The notes below the pieces were generated by a model. It was given only the letters and a program-made list of their open reading frames with translations. It searched no databases and was not told where the DNA came from. A stretch of 64,000 bases of DNA from positions 420,353 through 484,352 of the forward strand of contig NZ_SJPR01000002.1 of the NCBI RefSeq assembly GCF_007859955.1, read 5' to 3'. Made by a program: the position numbers and the translations under genes. This stretch comes from Botrimarina colliarenosi. Lineage in GTDB: Bacteria > Planctomycetota > Planctomycetia > Pirellulales > Lacipirellulaceae. Below, piece by piece: positions 37,683 through 46,740 of this stretch (position 1 is the first letter of the stretch; each line of letters opens with the position of its first letter).

Positions 37683-37790
37683 TCGGGCCCTCCTTACGGG
37701 CGGAGCATCTTGGCTAGGAGATTCATTGATGAGGAAGGAGCCCCATCGGGAACGACGCGGCGATGGCGTCTTCCCCGATTGGCGCCGAGA

Positions 37791-40157
37791 CTATCTTTTT
37801 CGCACGCCATCGGCGTCCGCGTTCGAGACAACGGGATGGGGTTGCTCTTCGTCGCCGTCGCCCTCTTGAACTGCGAGGAATCCAAGATCGACATACTGAC
37901 CGCCACGCGTCTGGTGGCAATGAACGGCGACAACGTGCTCGCCCGGCTTAAGCAGCCGCTTCGCTTCTTGAGGAATCGCGACAACGCTGTAGGCGACGGT
38001 GAATCCCGGCAGCGTGGATACCAGCTGACCGTCTAAGTAGATTTCCGCGTCTTCGTCGTGATGGACTTGAAGGTAGAGGTCTTTCAGGAGGCGTGGGTCA
38101 TCGATACGCACTTTCCGGCGAAGCCAGATATCGGCGGTCTCCCACTCGGTTCGCACCGCGGCGCCGGGTGTATTCGGTGTGCCAAATCCCGCACGCCCCG
38201 TCTTCCAGCCGCTGTCGTCGAAGTCGTTGGACGTCCAGTCTCCTCCCACCGGTTCCTCGGTCGTGTATTGCCAAACTTGCCCCATCGCCGACGGGTCCTC
38301 GGAGGTCGCCAGCACCGTCGTCATGTTTGGCGAGGGCTTGTACAGCTGTCGGTTCCAGACAGACGCCAGCGCGGGGTCGATCTTTACGACCTTGCGGTCG
38401 TAGGTGACTAGGCCGTTGACTTCGCCCTCGACGTCCGTCGTTTGGGTGTAGATCGCGGCGGCGAGTCCGCTGCGTTTAAGAAGCCAAAGGTTGCTGATCA
38501 AAGACTGGTAATTGCTGGAGAGCTCGGCCATCGAATCGTAGTTCCGGTATCCCCAGACCCCAGATTCCATCCAGGTGTGCGTTGGAATCTCCAGTCCAAG
38601 CCCACCGAACTCTCCCAAGACCGACGCTCTGTTAGCTTGCGGAGCAGGCATCGCGGGACCGGGATAGTTGTGCTCGTCGAGGAGGTCGCCCTCGCCGCGG
38701 TCGGCCCATCCGCTCGGCCCATCGACGAGTCGCGTCGGATCGTAAGTCTGGATCCAGCGGATGATCTCGTTGGTCTTGAACTGCCCCCACCCTTCGTTGA
38801 ATGGCGCCCAGACGATAATCGAGGGGTGATTCGCCAGACCATCGATCATCGCCTTCAACTCGTGGCGGTAAGTCGCCTCTGACGACTCGGAGCGGACCAT
38901 GTCCTCTTCGCTCGGTCCGATCCCCCGCTCACCGCCGTTTGGCATGTCTTGCCACACGAGGAGACCGAGTTTGTCGCACCAGTAGTACCAGCGGGCCGAC
39001 TCGACCTTGACATGCTTTCGACAGGTGTTGAATCCGTATCGCTTGGTCAACTCGATGTCCCAACGCAGCGCCTCATCGCTTGGCGCCGTGTAGAGACCGT
39101 CCGGCCACCACCCCTGATCGAGGGGACCAAAGCTGAAGACTTCTTTGCCATTGAGAAGAATCCGCTCATGGCCGTCGGCGGCTTTGCCAACCTTTACGCC
39201 GCGCATGCCGAAGTAGCTTTCGACACGATCGACGACCACCCGGCTGTCAGCGGGTCCGACGGCGACGTCGATAGACAGGTCGTAAAGGTAGGGGTCGTCG
39301 GGCGTCCAGAGGTGGGCGTCCGGGATGCGAAGCCGCAAGGTTTCGCCGGCCCGCCCAGTGACGCGGAGCGGCTGGCCGCCCTCGGAGTTCGTCGCGACGC
39401 GGACAATCGATTTCGCGGAGTCGGGCCCAACCACGTTGACCCGGACGACGAGCTCATTGCCTTCCACATTGGGCGACAGCTCGAGCGAAGCGACACGCGT
39501 CGGCGGCGCCACCTCGAGCCAGACCGTTTGCCAGATCCCCGAAACCGCGGTGTAGACAATTCCGCCGGGCTCGAGCGACTGCTTTCCCCAAGGCTGCGTG
39601 CCACGGTTGGTCGGGTCGGTAACCCGAACAAGGAGCTCTTGAGGGCCTTCGCCCGTCAGGGCGTCGGTGATGTCGAACGAAAACGCATCGAACCCGCCAC
39701 GGTGATCGCCCACCTCCACACCGTTGACCCAGACCTTCGCTTCCCAGTCCACAGCGCCGAAGTGCAGCAACACACGGCTATTTTCCTTGCGGCCAGTCTC
39801 ATAGACAGACGCGTCAAACTCTCGCCGGTACCAAACCGCGTTCTCCGGCGTAACGGGACGTGTCACTCCCGACAGGACCGACTCTACAGGGAACGGAACC
39901 AGGATCTTCTCAACGTAGGATTCGGGTTGCCCCGCATCGGCCGAGGTGAGCGCGAAATCCCACTCGCCGTTGAGATTGGCCCAACTCTCTCGAACCAATT
40001 GGGGGCGAGGGTACTCGGGAAGAACCGCGTTGCGATCGAGTTCTTCGCCCCACTTCGTCAGGAGAGGTCGATCCGCCCCCTCCCCGAAGGACGCGTCCGC
40101 ACACAGCACGCCTAGAACGGCGGTGGCGACGAACGCGATGAGACGGGGAGTAAACAA
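37791..40157 (-). CDS. Secreted glycoside hydrolase family 2 enzyme with extra C-terminal module
   Basis: GH2 enzymes are retaining exo-glycosidases such as beta-galactosidase, beta-mannosidase and beta-glucuronidase. The 788-residue protein has a signal peptide, a sugar-binding beta-sandwich, an immunoglobulin-like domain and a TIM barrel. Glu455 in PFNEGWG fits the acid/base and Glu516 in LGEFGG the nucleophile. Residues about 625-765 form a module shared with the glutaminase-A-like protein at 28168. Translation seems to begin at a TTG at 40157, as no in-frame ATG precedes the catalytic region; this start is moderately uncertain. It is transcribed away from the ECF sigma factor gene across a long structured intergenic region. 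Substrate specificity cannot be read from the sequence. Confidence 0.85.
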   Translation of the reverse strand: MFTPRLIAFVATAVLGVLCADASFGEGADRPLLTKWGEELDRNAVLPEYPRPQLVRESWANLNGEWDFALTSADAGQPESYVEKILVPFPVESVLSGVTRPVTPENAVWYRREFDASVYETGRKENSRVLLHFGAVDWEAKVWVNGVEVGDHRGGFDAFSFDITDALTGEGPQELLVRVTDPTNRGTQPWGKQSLEPGGIVYTAVSGIWQTVWLEVAPPTRVASLELSPNVEGNELVVRVNVVGPDSAKSIVRVATNSEGGQPLRVTGRAGETLRLRIPDAHLWTPDDPYLYDLSIDVAVGPADSRVVVDRVESYFGMRGVKVGKAADGHERILLNGKEVFSFGPLDQGWWPDGLYTAPSDEALRWDIELTKRYGFNTCRKHVKVESARWYYWCDKLGLLVWQDMPNGGERGIGPSEEDMVRSESSEATYRHELKAMIDGLANHPSIIVWAPFNEGWGQFKTNEIIRWIQTYDPTRLVDGPSGWADRGEGDLLDEHNYPGPAMPAPQANRASVLGEFGGLGLEIPTHTWMESGVWGYRNYDSMAELSSNYQSLISNLWLLKRSGLAAAIYTQTTDVEGEVNGLVTYDRKVVKIDPALASVWNRQLYKPSPNMTTVLATSEDPSAMGQVWQYTTEEPVGGDWTSNDFDDSGWKTGRAGFGTPNTPGAAVRTEWETADIWLRRKVRIDDPRLLKDLYLQVHHDEDAEIYLDGQLVSTLPGFTVAYSVVAIPQEAKRLLKPGEHVVAVHCHQTRGGQYVDLGFLAVQEGDGDEEQPHPVVSNADADGVRKR

Positions 40158-40650
40158 CGGAGTTATCCAGAGAAGACGGGACGCTAGCGGCTGACGCCCG
40201 CATGGCTGCGAGACGCGAACGGCTCGACGCAGCGTCCATTCAGCCTTGATGAAAGCGAAGATCAGAGATCGTGAAGACGGAGACGAGGTAGCTGGGAGGT
40301 TGGCGTAGCAGTTAGTTGCCCGCTATCTCTCAGCCAGGGGCGACGGTTCCCCGCGTGCCCTACCTCTGTATGGGCCGAGTGGTGGCGAACCTAAATCAAT
40401 CTTTCGGAAAAAAGATTGATTCCCCGTCAAATACGCACGCCACCGTGCTATCGGCCGCCTTCGGCAGCGACTGGCGGCGGAAAATCCCGCCGGCTACGCT
40501 GCAGTCGGTAGCCGCAGCGGACAGCCAGTCTGCGGAGGTCCGCAGGCCAGCGGCCATCGTCGGATCACTGCGCCATTTCGCGATGCCGCGTTGCCGGCTT
40601 GAGTGGCGAGCAAGAAGTCCCGCTGGCGTCACGAGAGAAAGCTCGACCGA
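40158..40650. promoter_or_regulatory. Divergent intergenic region between the GH2 gene and the ECF sigma factor gene
   Basis: This 493-bp gap should contain promoters for both directions. It holds a perfect 11-bp inverted repeat (annotated separately) and, closer to the sigma factor gene, a series of GC-rich hairpins. These are GGCGG/CCGCC (40476-40491), GGCTAC/GTAGCC (40492-40513) and CTGCGGA/TCCGCAG (40530-40545). A GTG-initiated extension of the sigma factor frame begins at 40603 but looks less natural than the ATG at 40651. I see no other coding sequence. Confidence 0.5.
40394..40421. promoter_or_regulatory. 11-bp perfect inverted repeat, candidate operator
   Basis: AATCAATCTTT (40394-40404) and AAAGATTGATT (40411-40421) are exact reverse complements separated by six bases. 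The element is AT-rich in GC-rich DNA and has no T-tract on either side, so an operator is more likely than a terminator. It lies between the divergent GH2 and ECF sigma factor genes and could control either. The regulator is unknown. Confidence 0.6.
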
Positions 40651-41256
40651 ATGTCTGACTTTGGCGTTAAGAAACCCGCTTCAACGGCCCATCCAGTTGT
40701 TATGGCGGAGCGAGAGTGGTCAGGAGAGTCAGAACGTCGGTGCGACTTTGCCACTCTCTGGGCCGAGTCGTACGACAAGCTGCGGACTTACGTGCGCATC
40801 TTTGTGCCCCTGCTGCACGACGCCGACGACGTTCTCCAAGACACCGCTGTCGCGATCGCTAAGGACTTTGACAAGTACGACCCGAGCCGGCCGTTCCTAG
40901 AGTGGGCGATTGGAATCGCCAGAAACCGCGTACTTCAGTACTACCGCAAGCGGGGACGCGACCGGCGGATGATTTTTGATGTCGACACCATCTCGAAGAT
41001 CGAGGGGAGTCTCATGGAGCTCGAGCCCCACATTGACAGTTATGAGGAGTCGCTCGAGTTCTGCCTTCAGAAGCTTCCCGATCGGGCGCGCCGCCTGCTG
41101 GAATTACGCTATACCTGTTGCCTGAATGCGACCGAGATTGCTGAACAACTCAAAATGACCGTCCAATCCGTCTACACCCGATTGTCACAGGTTCGTGTCA
41201 CGCTGCGTGACTGCGTCCGCCGGCAGACGCGCGAGTCGGGAGGGACCGCCCTTTGA
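40651..41256 (+). CDS. ECF-type sigma factor (Planctomycete/Verrucomicrobia family)
   Basis: The 201-residue protein has sigma-70 region 2 (about 45-110, including DDVLQDTAVAI and the FLEWAIGIARNRVLQYYRK block). Region 4 follows (about 135-190) with a helix-turn-helix around ATEIAEQLKMTVQSVYTRL. It belongs to the sigma-70 subfamily common in Rhodopirellula and Verrucomicrobia. The ATG at 40651 is preferred; a GTG at 40603 and an ATG at 40702 are alternatives. It overlaps the following FecR-LamG gene by the 4 bp TTGA, the typical layout of a sigma factor and its membrane-bound regulator. Its regulon may include neighbouring secreted-protein genes, which is untested. Confidence 0.9.
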   Translation: MSDFGVKKPASTAHPVVMAEREWSGESERRCDFATLWAESYDKLRTYVRIFVPLLHDADDVLQDTAVAIAKDFDKYDPSRPFLEWAIGIARNRVLQYYRKRGRDRRMIFDVDTISKIEGSLMELEPHIDSYEESLEFCLQKLPDRARRLLELRYTCCLNATEIAEQLKMTVQSVYTRLSQVRVTLRDCVRRQTRESGGTAL

Positions 41257-43067
41257 AGTCGCCGATCGAGCTTCTGAACGCCCACTTCGACGGGAGGGTC
41301 CTCACCGCCGAGGAAGCGCGGGTCTTGTCGCAATGGGCCGCGACGGATCCGGCGAACGCCCGGACCGTTGTCGAACTGGGCATTATCCACTCTCAAGTCG
41401 ATTACCGTCTCTCCGTGGCTCGCTTCATCGACGAGATCGGCGACAGCGAAGATCCTGCGATTCAACGTTCAATCGAATCGGCGATGGAGTCGATCGAGAT
41501 CGGCTCTTACCGTGACAAAAGCCTCCCGCTGGCGACCGTGGTGTCGAAGCCGAAGCGGCAGAGCGAGCGTCTGCGTGGTTGGGTGACCGCAGCGGTGGCG
41601 GCGTCGTTGCTCTTCGCCTTCGTCTCGGTTTTGCGGTCGAGTACTACCGACCAAGACGCCAGCCCCGAAGTCGCCGCAGCGACCCCTGAGGGCCAAAGCT
41701 CGCCCCAAGAGGCCCCGCTTGCCGCCGTCGTCGCCACCGTGACCGAGGCGATTGGCGTTGAGTCGACAGGCGTCGCTCCATTCCGTCGTGGCAAGTACGT
41801 GCGGGGCGGTGAAGCCCTCGAGTTGAAGGAGGGAGTCCTCGCGCTGACGACGGCCGACGGCAGCGAAGTCGTCGTCGAAGGACCTGCCTCGCTCGTCTTT
41901 GAGGACGGGCAACGCATCGCCTTGAAAGCGGGACGGCTTTCGGCCCGCGTCGACGAAGAGGCCACGGGCCTCGTCGTGACCACACCGACGGCGACCGTCG
42001 TTGATCTCGGAACCGAGTTCGGGGTTGGGATTGGACCTCACCTAGAAACGAGCGTCGCGGTCTATGACGGAGTCGTCGAACTCTACGGGGCCTCGTCCGA
42101 CGGATTGGCTAATTCGCCGTCCAAGAGAATCACCGCGGGCCGGGCCGGGCAAGTCAACGCCGACGGAACGCTGAATTGGGCGGTACAGACGCTCCCCAAC
42201 GACCGAGAGTTTATCCGGCCGGACGAGATAGCTTCGCTCCGCAAGGCTCGGGCTGGATCGGCGGAAGCCCGCCAGCAGACCTCGTTCTACGCCCTCCAGC
42301 GGACTCGCGGCCTCGTCGCGTTCCAGTCATTTGACTTGCCTTCCGACGGATCGGCGTATTCCGTTTCGTTCCGAGGCAGTCCGCCGCGAACGACCGCCTC
42401 ACCAACGTTGGTCGATGACCTCCAAGCCAAGCACCTCTATTCCTCCGGGGCGCTGCGGGTGGGCGAAGCAGAGAACGCCTTCCTCGACATCGATAACTCA
42501 AGCGACGCGCCGTTCGCGAGGGCGAAGCTACTGACCGACCGGGGCCTTGTCGGCCGGTCCGGCGCCGAGCTTTGGCTCGCTTGGAAGACGAGAGTGATCG
42601 ATCCTGAACGAATCGGTGATCACGCCGGGCTCTCGCTGATGTTCGGCGATCAGAGTCGAACCCAAGAGCCACTTTTTATCGGCTATTCGGGTGGCCGCGG
42701 ATTGCTGGGGATCGTCTCGAATGTCGGAAGCCGCGCCGTCGAGCTTGAGCTCGACGCCAATCCCGAGACGTTTGCCGTCGACCCCGTCGGACTCGACGAT
42801 CGAACCCACCAGTGGGTCCTGCAGCTGATCTTCGGGGAACGTGGCGACAAGATTGCCGTCTGGTGCGACGTCCCTCTCGACGCGATCCGCGAGACGCGTC
42901 CGCAAGCCGAAACGGTCAATGCCAACGTGATGTTCGATCGCCTGCGGATGGGCGTCAGTGCGGGCGCCTCGGACTGGGTTTTTGACGATTTCGTTATGGC
43001 GACATCGATCGACGCGATCAGCGACGTCGATCGACTGCAATCCGACGACGCCGCCGGGGCCCGTTAA
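41253..43067 (+). CDS. FecR-domain membrane protein fused to a LamG-like domain, probable anti-sigma regulator
   Basis: The 604-residue product has a cytoplasmic N-terminus (about 1-107), one membrane helix (about 108-126), a FecR domain (about 170-300, with VVEGPASLVFEDG and TPTATVVDLGTEFGV) and a LamG-like beta-sandwich (about 345-590). FecR proteins pass an outside signal to an ECF sigma factor. Here the ligand sensor may be the fused LamG domain, as no TonB receptor gene is present. The start is a TTG at 41253 overlapping the sigma factor stop in TTGA, with GGGAGGGA seven bases upstream; the next in-frame ATG is about 77 codons in. The pairing indicates a co-translated sensor-regulator unit. 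Confidence 0.85.
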   Translation: MKSPIELLNAHFDGRVLTAEEARVLSQWAATDPANARTVVELGIIHSQVDYRLSVARFIDEIGDSEDPAIQRSIESAMESIEIGSYRDKSLPLATVVSKPKRQSERLRGWVTAAVAASLLFAFVSVLRSSTTDQDASPEVAAATPEGQSSPQEAPLAAVVATVTEAIGVESTGVAPFRRGKYVRGGEALELKEGVLALTTADGSEVVVEGPASLVFEDGQRIALKAGRLSARVDEEATGLVVTTPTATVVDLGTEFGVGIGPHLETSVAVYDGVVELYGASSDGLANSPSKRITAGRAGQVNADGTLNWAVQTLPNDREFIRPDEIASLRKARAGSAEARQQTSFYALQRTRGLVAFQSFDLPSDGSAYSVSFRGSPPRTTASPTLVDDLQAKHLYSSGALRVGEAENAFLDIDNSSDAPFARAKLLTDRGLVGRSGAELWLAWKTRVIDPERIGDHAGLSLMFGDQSRTQEPLFIGYSGGRGLLGIVSNVGSRAVELELDANPETFAVDPVGLDDRTHQWVLQLIFGERGDKIAVWCDVPLDAIRETRPQAETVNANVMFDRLRMGVSAGASDWVFDDFVMATSIDAISDVDRLQSDDAAGAR

Positions 43068-43462
43068 GCCTTGAGGCTTCCCATCGAGACCCCCCTCGCC
43101 CTCGTGCCGACCGAAAAATCAAGCCGCGTAGCCGTCTAGTAGTTGCCGGGGCGGTTGCGCCCGATTAGCCTAATTGCGTGGCACGCATCTCTTTTCCACT
43201 GCGGCCCCGGTTCTGACCCACTTGTCGCTACTGCTTAGCGCGTCGCTCTGATATCGCCGTAAACGCTGCCGCCGACTTGGCGGCATGGCGAAACAGACCC
43301 GAGCGATCGGTCATTCCAGCGATTCTCGCTCCCCACGCCCCGAGCGTGAGGGATCGATGGACTCTCGGGCGAGCCACCCATTCTGTGGCCGCCTCCGACC
43401 GGCGTCCCCTCCGACGGGCTAAGCCTCCACCCGCTGATCCTCTGCCCTCTCAGGACGTCACC
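43068..43462. other. Intergenic region after the FecR-LamG gene, with two adjacent small palindromes
   Basis: No gene is apparent in these 395 bases, although one frame stays open from 43277. A short AAGCC/GGCTT hairpin directly follows the FecR stop but lacks a T-tract. Two odd-spaced 11-bp dyads sit side by side: ATTAG-C-CTAAT (43164-43174) and GCGTG-G-CACGC (43176-43186). They could be protein-binding sites for the following gene, but nothing proves this. Confidence 0.35.
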
Positions 43463-44191
43463 ATGACCCGCAGCCCCTCCCCAACACGCGTGCTCTTCGT
43501 TCTAGCGGTTCTCTGCCTTCCGCTCGTCGCGCCGACGGGGGCCCTGGCCCTCACCGTCGGCCAGATCGACGCCTTTACTACCGGCAACGACGGCTGGATG
43601 AACAACGGTGGGACGGCTACCCACCAAGCCACCGACGGCGCTGACGGCCCCGCTGACGGCTACGTTGAAATGACCACCACCGGCAACGGCCAGGGGAGCG
43701 GGAGTCGGCTCGTTGTCAACGGCTCCGACGACTGGCTCGGCAACTACCTCTCGACCGGCGTAACGCAGATCGCAATGGACGCGAATAACTTTTCTGCCGG
43801 CGACGTCTATCTCCGCTTGGCGTTCCGGTCCGCCGGCGATAACACGGTCTTCGTTACCAATGAAGTCGTGCTCGCCCCCGCTTCCGATTGGACCGGGGTC
43901 GTGTTTGATCTGAGTGAATCGAACATGGCGGTTTCGGGCGTCAGCTACGCCGATACCTTCTCCGCCGTCCAACAACTCCGCGTCATCCACCGGTACGACC
44001 CGAGCGTCGCGAACGGCGGCCCCCCCGACGCCGGCGACGCGGTCCTCGGCGATCTCGGCAGCCCCATCGTGGCGCGGGTCGGGATCGACAATGTTCGCGC
44101 CCTCGGTGTCCCTGAACCGAGCACGGCCGCGTTGGTCCTGCTCGCCTGCTGCTCTTGCTCGCGCCCGGGCAGGTCACGGCCGCGGTTCTGA
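43463..44191 (+). CDS. Secreted PEP-CTERM-like protein with degenerate sorting signal
   Basis: The 242-residue product has a signal peptide (about 1-30) and a beta-sandwich-like domain with many Gly, Thr and Asp residues (about 31-210). It ends with VPEPSTAALVLLA, which is the start of a normal PEP-CTERM signal. The rest of the tail, however, is CCSCSRPGRSRPRF rather than a hydrophobic helix with terminal arginines. A one-base shift within 44150-44165 would give a more alanine-, leucine- and arginine-rich tail, so a frameshift is possible. The ATG at 43463 with AGGA upstream fits the signal peptide. The function is unknown; it may be the first target of the sigma factor unit upstream. Confidence 0.7.
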   Translation: MTRSPSPTRVLFVLAVLCLPLVAPTGALALTVGQIDAFTTGNDGWMNNGGTATHQATDGADGPADGYVEMTTTGNGQGSGSRLVVNGSDDWLGNYLSTGVTQIAMDANNFSAGDVYLRLAFRSAGDNTVFVTNEVVLAPASDWTGVVFDLSESNMAVSGVSYADTFSAVQQLRVIHRYDPSVANGGPPDAGDAVLGDLGSPIVARVGIDNVRALGVPEPSTAALVLLACCSCSRPGRSRPRF

Positions 44192-44399
44192 ACGAGCCGT
44201 TCGGTCCCACTTGGGAGCGGCGACTAACCGTCACCGCCTTGGAGCGTTGGCCTCCTCTCTCGCCGACGGAGCGGCGAGAGGTTGTGTCGCGACGATGACA
44301 CGACCCCGCGAGAGTTGGCAACAGTTGGTAGTACACCCTTGCGCTAATTTTCGGGACGTGGAATTGACGGCGCTGTAAGGAGCGCCTAGCGTAAGGCTT

Positions 44400-44807
44400 A
44401 TGCGGCGCAACTTAGCCAACACGACTTCCTCGCTCCTCGCGGCGGCTTATCTCGCCCTCGCGATGTTCGGGCACGCCTGGCACGACCACGGGTCGTGCAG
44501 CGACGCGTCGTGTGGCTCGGAGTCGATCGCCGCGTGTGAATGCGACTTGCACCGTCTGTTGGCGGAACGCGGCGCCTCTGCAGCGGATGCTGTTGAGGGA
44601 TTTGCCTCTCGGCAGTCGACCGGCTGCGAACACGACTGCTTGGCGTGTATTGCCCTGGGTCACCTCAGCGTTGGCTACGCGTCGGTAGAGCCGCTAATTG
44701 CTGAGGAAGCCACTTCGGTATTGGTGCGGATCGCTGTCGAGGCGGTCGCCTTGTCTGCCCGGCCCCTGGTCTATGGGCCCCGAGGTCCACCCGCAAGCGG
44801 GTGCTGA
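44400..44807 (+). CDS. Small Cys/His-rich membrane protein, DUF2946-like
   Basis: The 135-residue product has an N-terminal hydrophobic segment, then HAWHDHGSCSDASC and ECDLH. A CEHDCLACIALGH motif near residue 80 and a C-terminal RGPP follow. This pattern of a His/Cys-rich centre and an RGPP end resembles DUF2946-type proteins, which are often found near metal uptake genes, and is shared with the product at 47720. The residues could bind a metal ion such as zinc or copper, but no enzyme fold is visible. It is the first gene of a closely spaced plus-strand group of small and PEP-CTERM proteins. The family call is tentative. Confidence 0.6.
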   Translation: MRRNLANTTSSLLAAAYLALAMFGHAWHDHGSCSDASCGSESIAACECDLHRLLAERGASAADAVEGFASRQSTGCEHDCLACIALGHLSVGYASVEPLIAEEATSVLVRIAVEAVALSARPLVYGPRGPPASGC

Positions 44808-44928
44808 TACCTCGTACCTCGGCAAGACAGCTCCCGATGTGTGGGCGCTGCGCTGAGGCTTTCTGGCCGATCTAGCCCTCTCTTGTGCGTCGTGACGCGG
44901 CTCGCTGCGCCACCGTCGTTTCTCCCCT

Positions 44929-45780
44929 ATGCGCTTCATTCGTCGCTCAGCCTTCACCTTAGTGGAGCTGCTGGTGGTGGTCGCCATCATCGGCGTGCTC
45001 GTTGCCCTCCTGCTGCCGGCGGTGCAGTCCGCGCGCGCCGCCGCTCGACGGTCGCAGTGCGCGAACAACCTCAAGCAGATCGGGCTGGGGGTGATGCAAT
45101 TCGTCGATGTCTACGGCGGTCATTGGCCCCACCTGGCCGGCCATGCGACGCATTTAGCGGAAGGGGTCAACCAAGAAGACGTGTCATGGATCGAGACACT
45201 CGCCCCGTACATGGAAGACGCCGACTCGGTCCGGCTCTGCCCGGAGCACCAAGACCTGCTGGAGGGCCGCTTCCGGTTCGACGTCCGCAAGACCGACGAC
45301 TCGGGGGCGGTGATCGACGACGGCGACGACCGCGAAGTGGTCGCCACCAGCTACGCGATGAACGGCTACCTACGGGACGTCGACCCCCGCCCCGTCGGGG
45401 CCCCGCCACCGGTGCTCGCCGCTTGGGAGGCTCAGAACGAGGGTCGCGTTAACAGCTTCAACAAGCTGCGATCGACGCACAACACGCTGGTGGTGCTCGA
45501 AGCGACGTCGCAAGTGATCTTCAATAACTACGACCATATCGAGACCTACAACTGGTTTAGCGCCGCGAATCTCGCAAACAACGCTCGGCCTCAGCGGGCC
45601 GTCTGGACCAAGGTGGCCGGCGACCCTTCGCGAGCCATTCCGGGCGAGCTGGCGGTCGATCGCCATCAGGGGGGCGTGGCCAACTACCTCTACGCCGACG
45701 GCGGCGTCCGCGTCATCGCGGCCGATCAGATCGCCGAGTGGTGCGACGAGGGATTCAATTTTGTCATCCCGCCGCAATGA
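44929..45780 (+). CDS. DUF1559 prepilin-like protein (short form)
   Basis: The 283-residue protein begins with a prepilin leader, [20 protein letters not shown], and the [26 protein letters not shown] block of DUF1559 proteins. It ends with an ADGGVRV segment. It is about 90 residues shorter than the other DUF1559 protein in this window and differs in its middle part. Membrane insertion and processing by a prepilin peptidase are expected. It sits between a Cys/His-rich small protein and a PEP-CTERM protein in a compact plus-strand cluster. The same gene kinds recur together in other planctomycete loci, to the best of my recollection. Its function is unproven. Confidence 0.85.
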   Translation: MRFIRRSAFTLVELLVVVAIIGVLVALLLPAVQSARAAARRSQCANNLKQIGLGVMQFVDVYGGHWPHLAGHATHLAEGVNQEDVSWIETLAPYMEDADSVRLCPEHQDLLEGRFRFDVRKTDDSGAVIDDGDDREVVATSYAMNGYLRDVDPRPVGAPPPVLAAWEAQNEGRVNSFNKLRSTHNTLVVLEATSQVIFNNYDHIETYNWFSAANLANNARPQRAVWTKVAGDPSRAIPGELAVDRHQGGVANYLYADGGVRVIAADQIAEWCDEGFNFVIPPQ

Positions 45781-45831
45781 CGCGGCGGAACATTCTTTTG
45801 CCAGGGACCGGCAATCACCAGGAGAGACCCA

Positions 45832-46644
45832 ATGAAACTTTCTGCCCAACTTTTTTTGACCGTGTTGACGATGCTCACTGCGACGAGCGTCCACGCGCAG
45901 CATGCTGACATCCTCCTCCGGAGCGACGGCGTCAAAGCGCTCGTCGGCGGCGCTGTCGATCTCGGCGCTGAGGAAGGAGGTCCGTTCTTCAACCTTGACG
46001 CCCGTGTGTTTGAAGGGGTGTTTATCAACCCCGCCGCGCCAACGCCGCCGTTCGGCTACGACTTCGAGCGCGACGAGCCGGGCTTCTATTCCGATACGAC
46101 GGTCCCGGTAGGCCAGAATCTGCCGGCGGGAGCGGGAGTCAGCCTGATGCTCGATCCGTTCTCGCTTGGAGCCGGTACGGACACAACCTTTTATTGGGAC
46201 GGCAGCGGTGCTGTCGACTTTCAGCCGCTCACCACCACACAGTCCGGCGTCGCGTTCACGTTCGCCCCGATGGCCCCCGCGCCGTTCGCGACGGTCGATG
46301 GAACGTCGTTCCTCGACGACCACCCCCTGTTCGGGCTTAGCGGAGGCGCCGCGGATGGCGTCTATTTGGCGCGGATGCGGCTCGTTGTCGATGGCCTTGA
46401 ACCGAGCGATCCCTTCTACATCGCGTGGCTCGCTAGTTCGGTGCTGGTAGACGAAGAGACCGCTGAACAACTCGAAGGCGCCCTAGAGGCCTACGAGCAG
46501 GGAGGACCCGAACCGATCGTCGGCGGAGTCAACTTCGCGTTCTTCGAAGAGGCGGTCGACTTCGCCAACGGCATTCCCGAGCCATCCACGGCGCTGTTGG
46601 CGACTTCGGCGTGCGGCGCCCTGCTCGCCCGACGGAAGCGGTAA
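45832..46644 (+). CDS. PEP-CTERM surface protein of an HADI-type family (paralogue 1)
   Basis: The 270-residue product has a signal peptide ending near HAQ, and its mature part begins with HADILLRSDG. It contains YDFERDEPGF, a short GAGTDTTFYWDG block and GVYLARMRLVVDGLEPSDPFYIAW, then a PEP-CTERM end (IPEPSTALL, hydrophobic, RRKR). The same landmarks occur in the next protein (QHSDLLAFDSGG, NSPGF and GIYLFAMQLRVAGLETSDPFFYVW). They are therefore diverged paralogues. The His-x-Asp N-terminus and later histidines could coordinate a metal, but this is conjecture. A GGAGAG ribosome site precedes the ATG. It is followed by a terminator-like hairpin. Confidence 0.7.
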   Translation: MKLSAQLFLTVLTMLTATSVHAQHADILLRSDGVKALVGGAVDLGAEEGGPFFNLDARVFEGVFINPAAPTPPFGYDFERDEPGFYSDTTVPVGQNLPAGAGVSLMLDPFSLGAGTDTTFYWDGSGAVDFQPLTTTQSGVAFTFAPMAPAPFATVDGTSFLDDHPLFGLSGGAADGVYLARMRLVVDGLEPSDPFYIAWLASSVLVDEETAEQLEGALEAYEQGGPEPIVGGVNFAFFEEAVDFANGIPEPSTALLATSACGALLARRKR

Positions 46645-46656
46645 CGCTCGCCGAGA

Positions 46657-46702
46657 GCCCGCCCCCTCCCCGGCCAGCCTGGCCGTGGGAGGGGGGACGG
46701 GC
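46657..46702 (+). terminator. Long GC-rich hairpin between the two paralogous PEP-CTERM genes
   Basis: GCCCG, CCCCTCCC and CGGCCA on the left pair with TGGCCG, GGGAGGGG and CGGGC on the right, with small internal loops. Only a weak T-run follows, so it may terminate or attenuate transcription between the two genes. Confidence 0.55.
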
Positions 46703-46740
46703 CGTTTACTACCCCTCCCAGGACCTAACTAGGCCGAGAG

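Noticed and set aside
36753..38036. 427-codon plus-strand open frame
   Set aside because: It crosses the boundary of two well-supported minus-strand genes (LamG and GH2) and shows no domain features.
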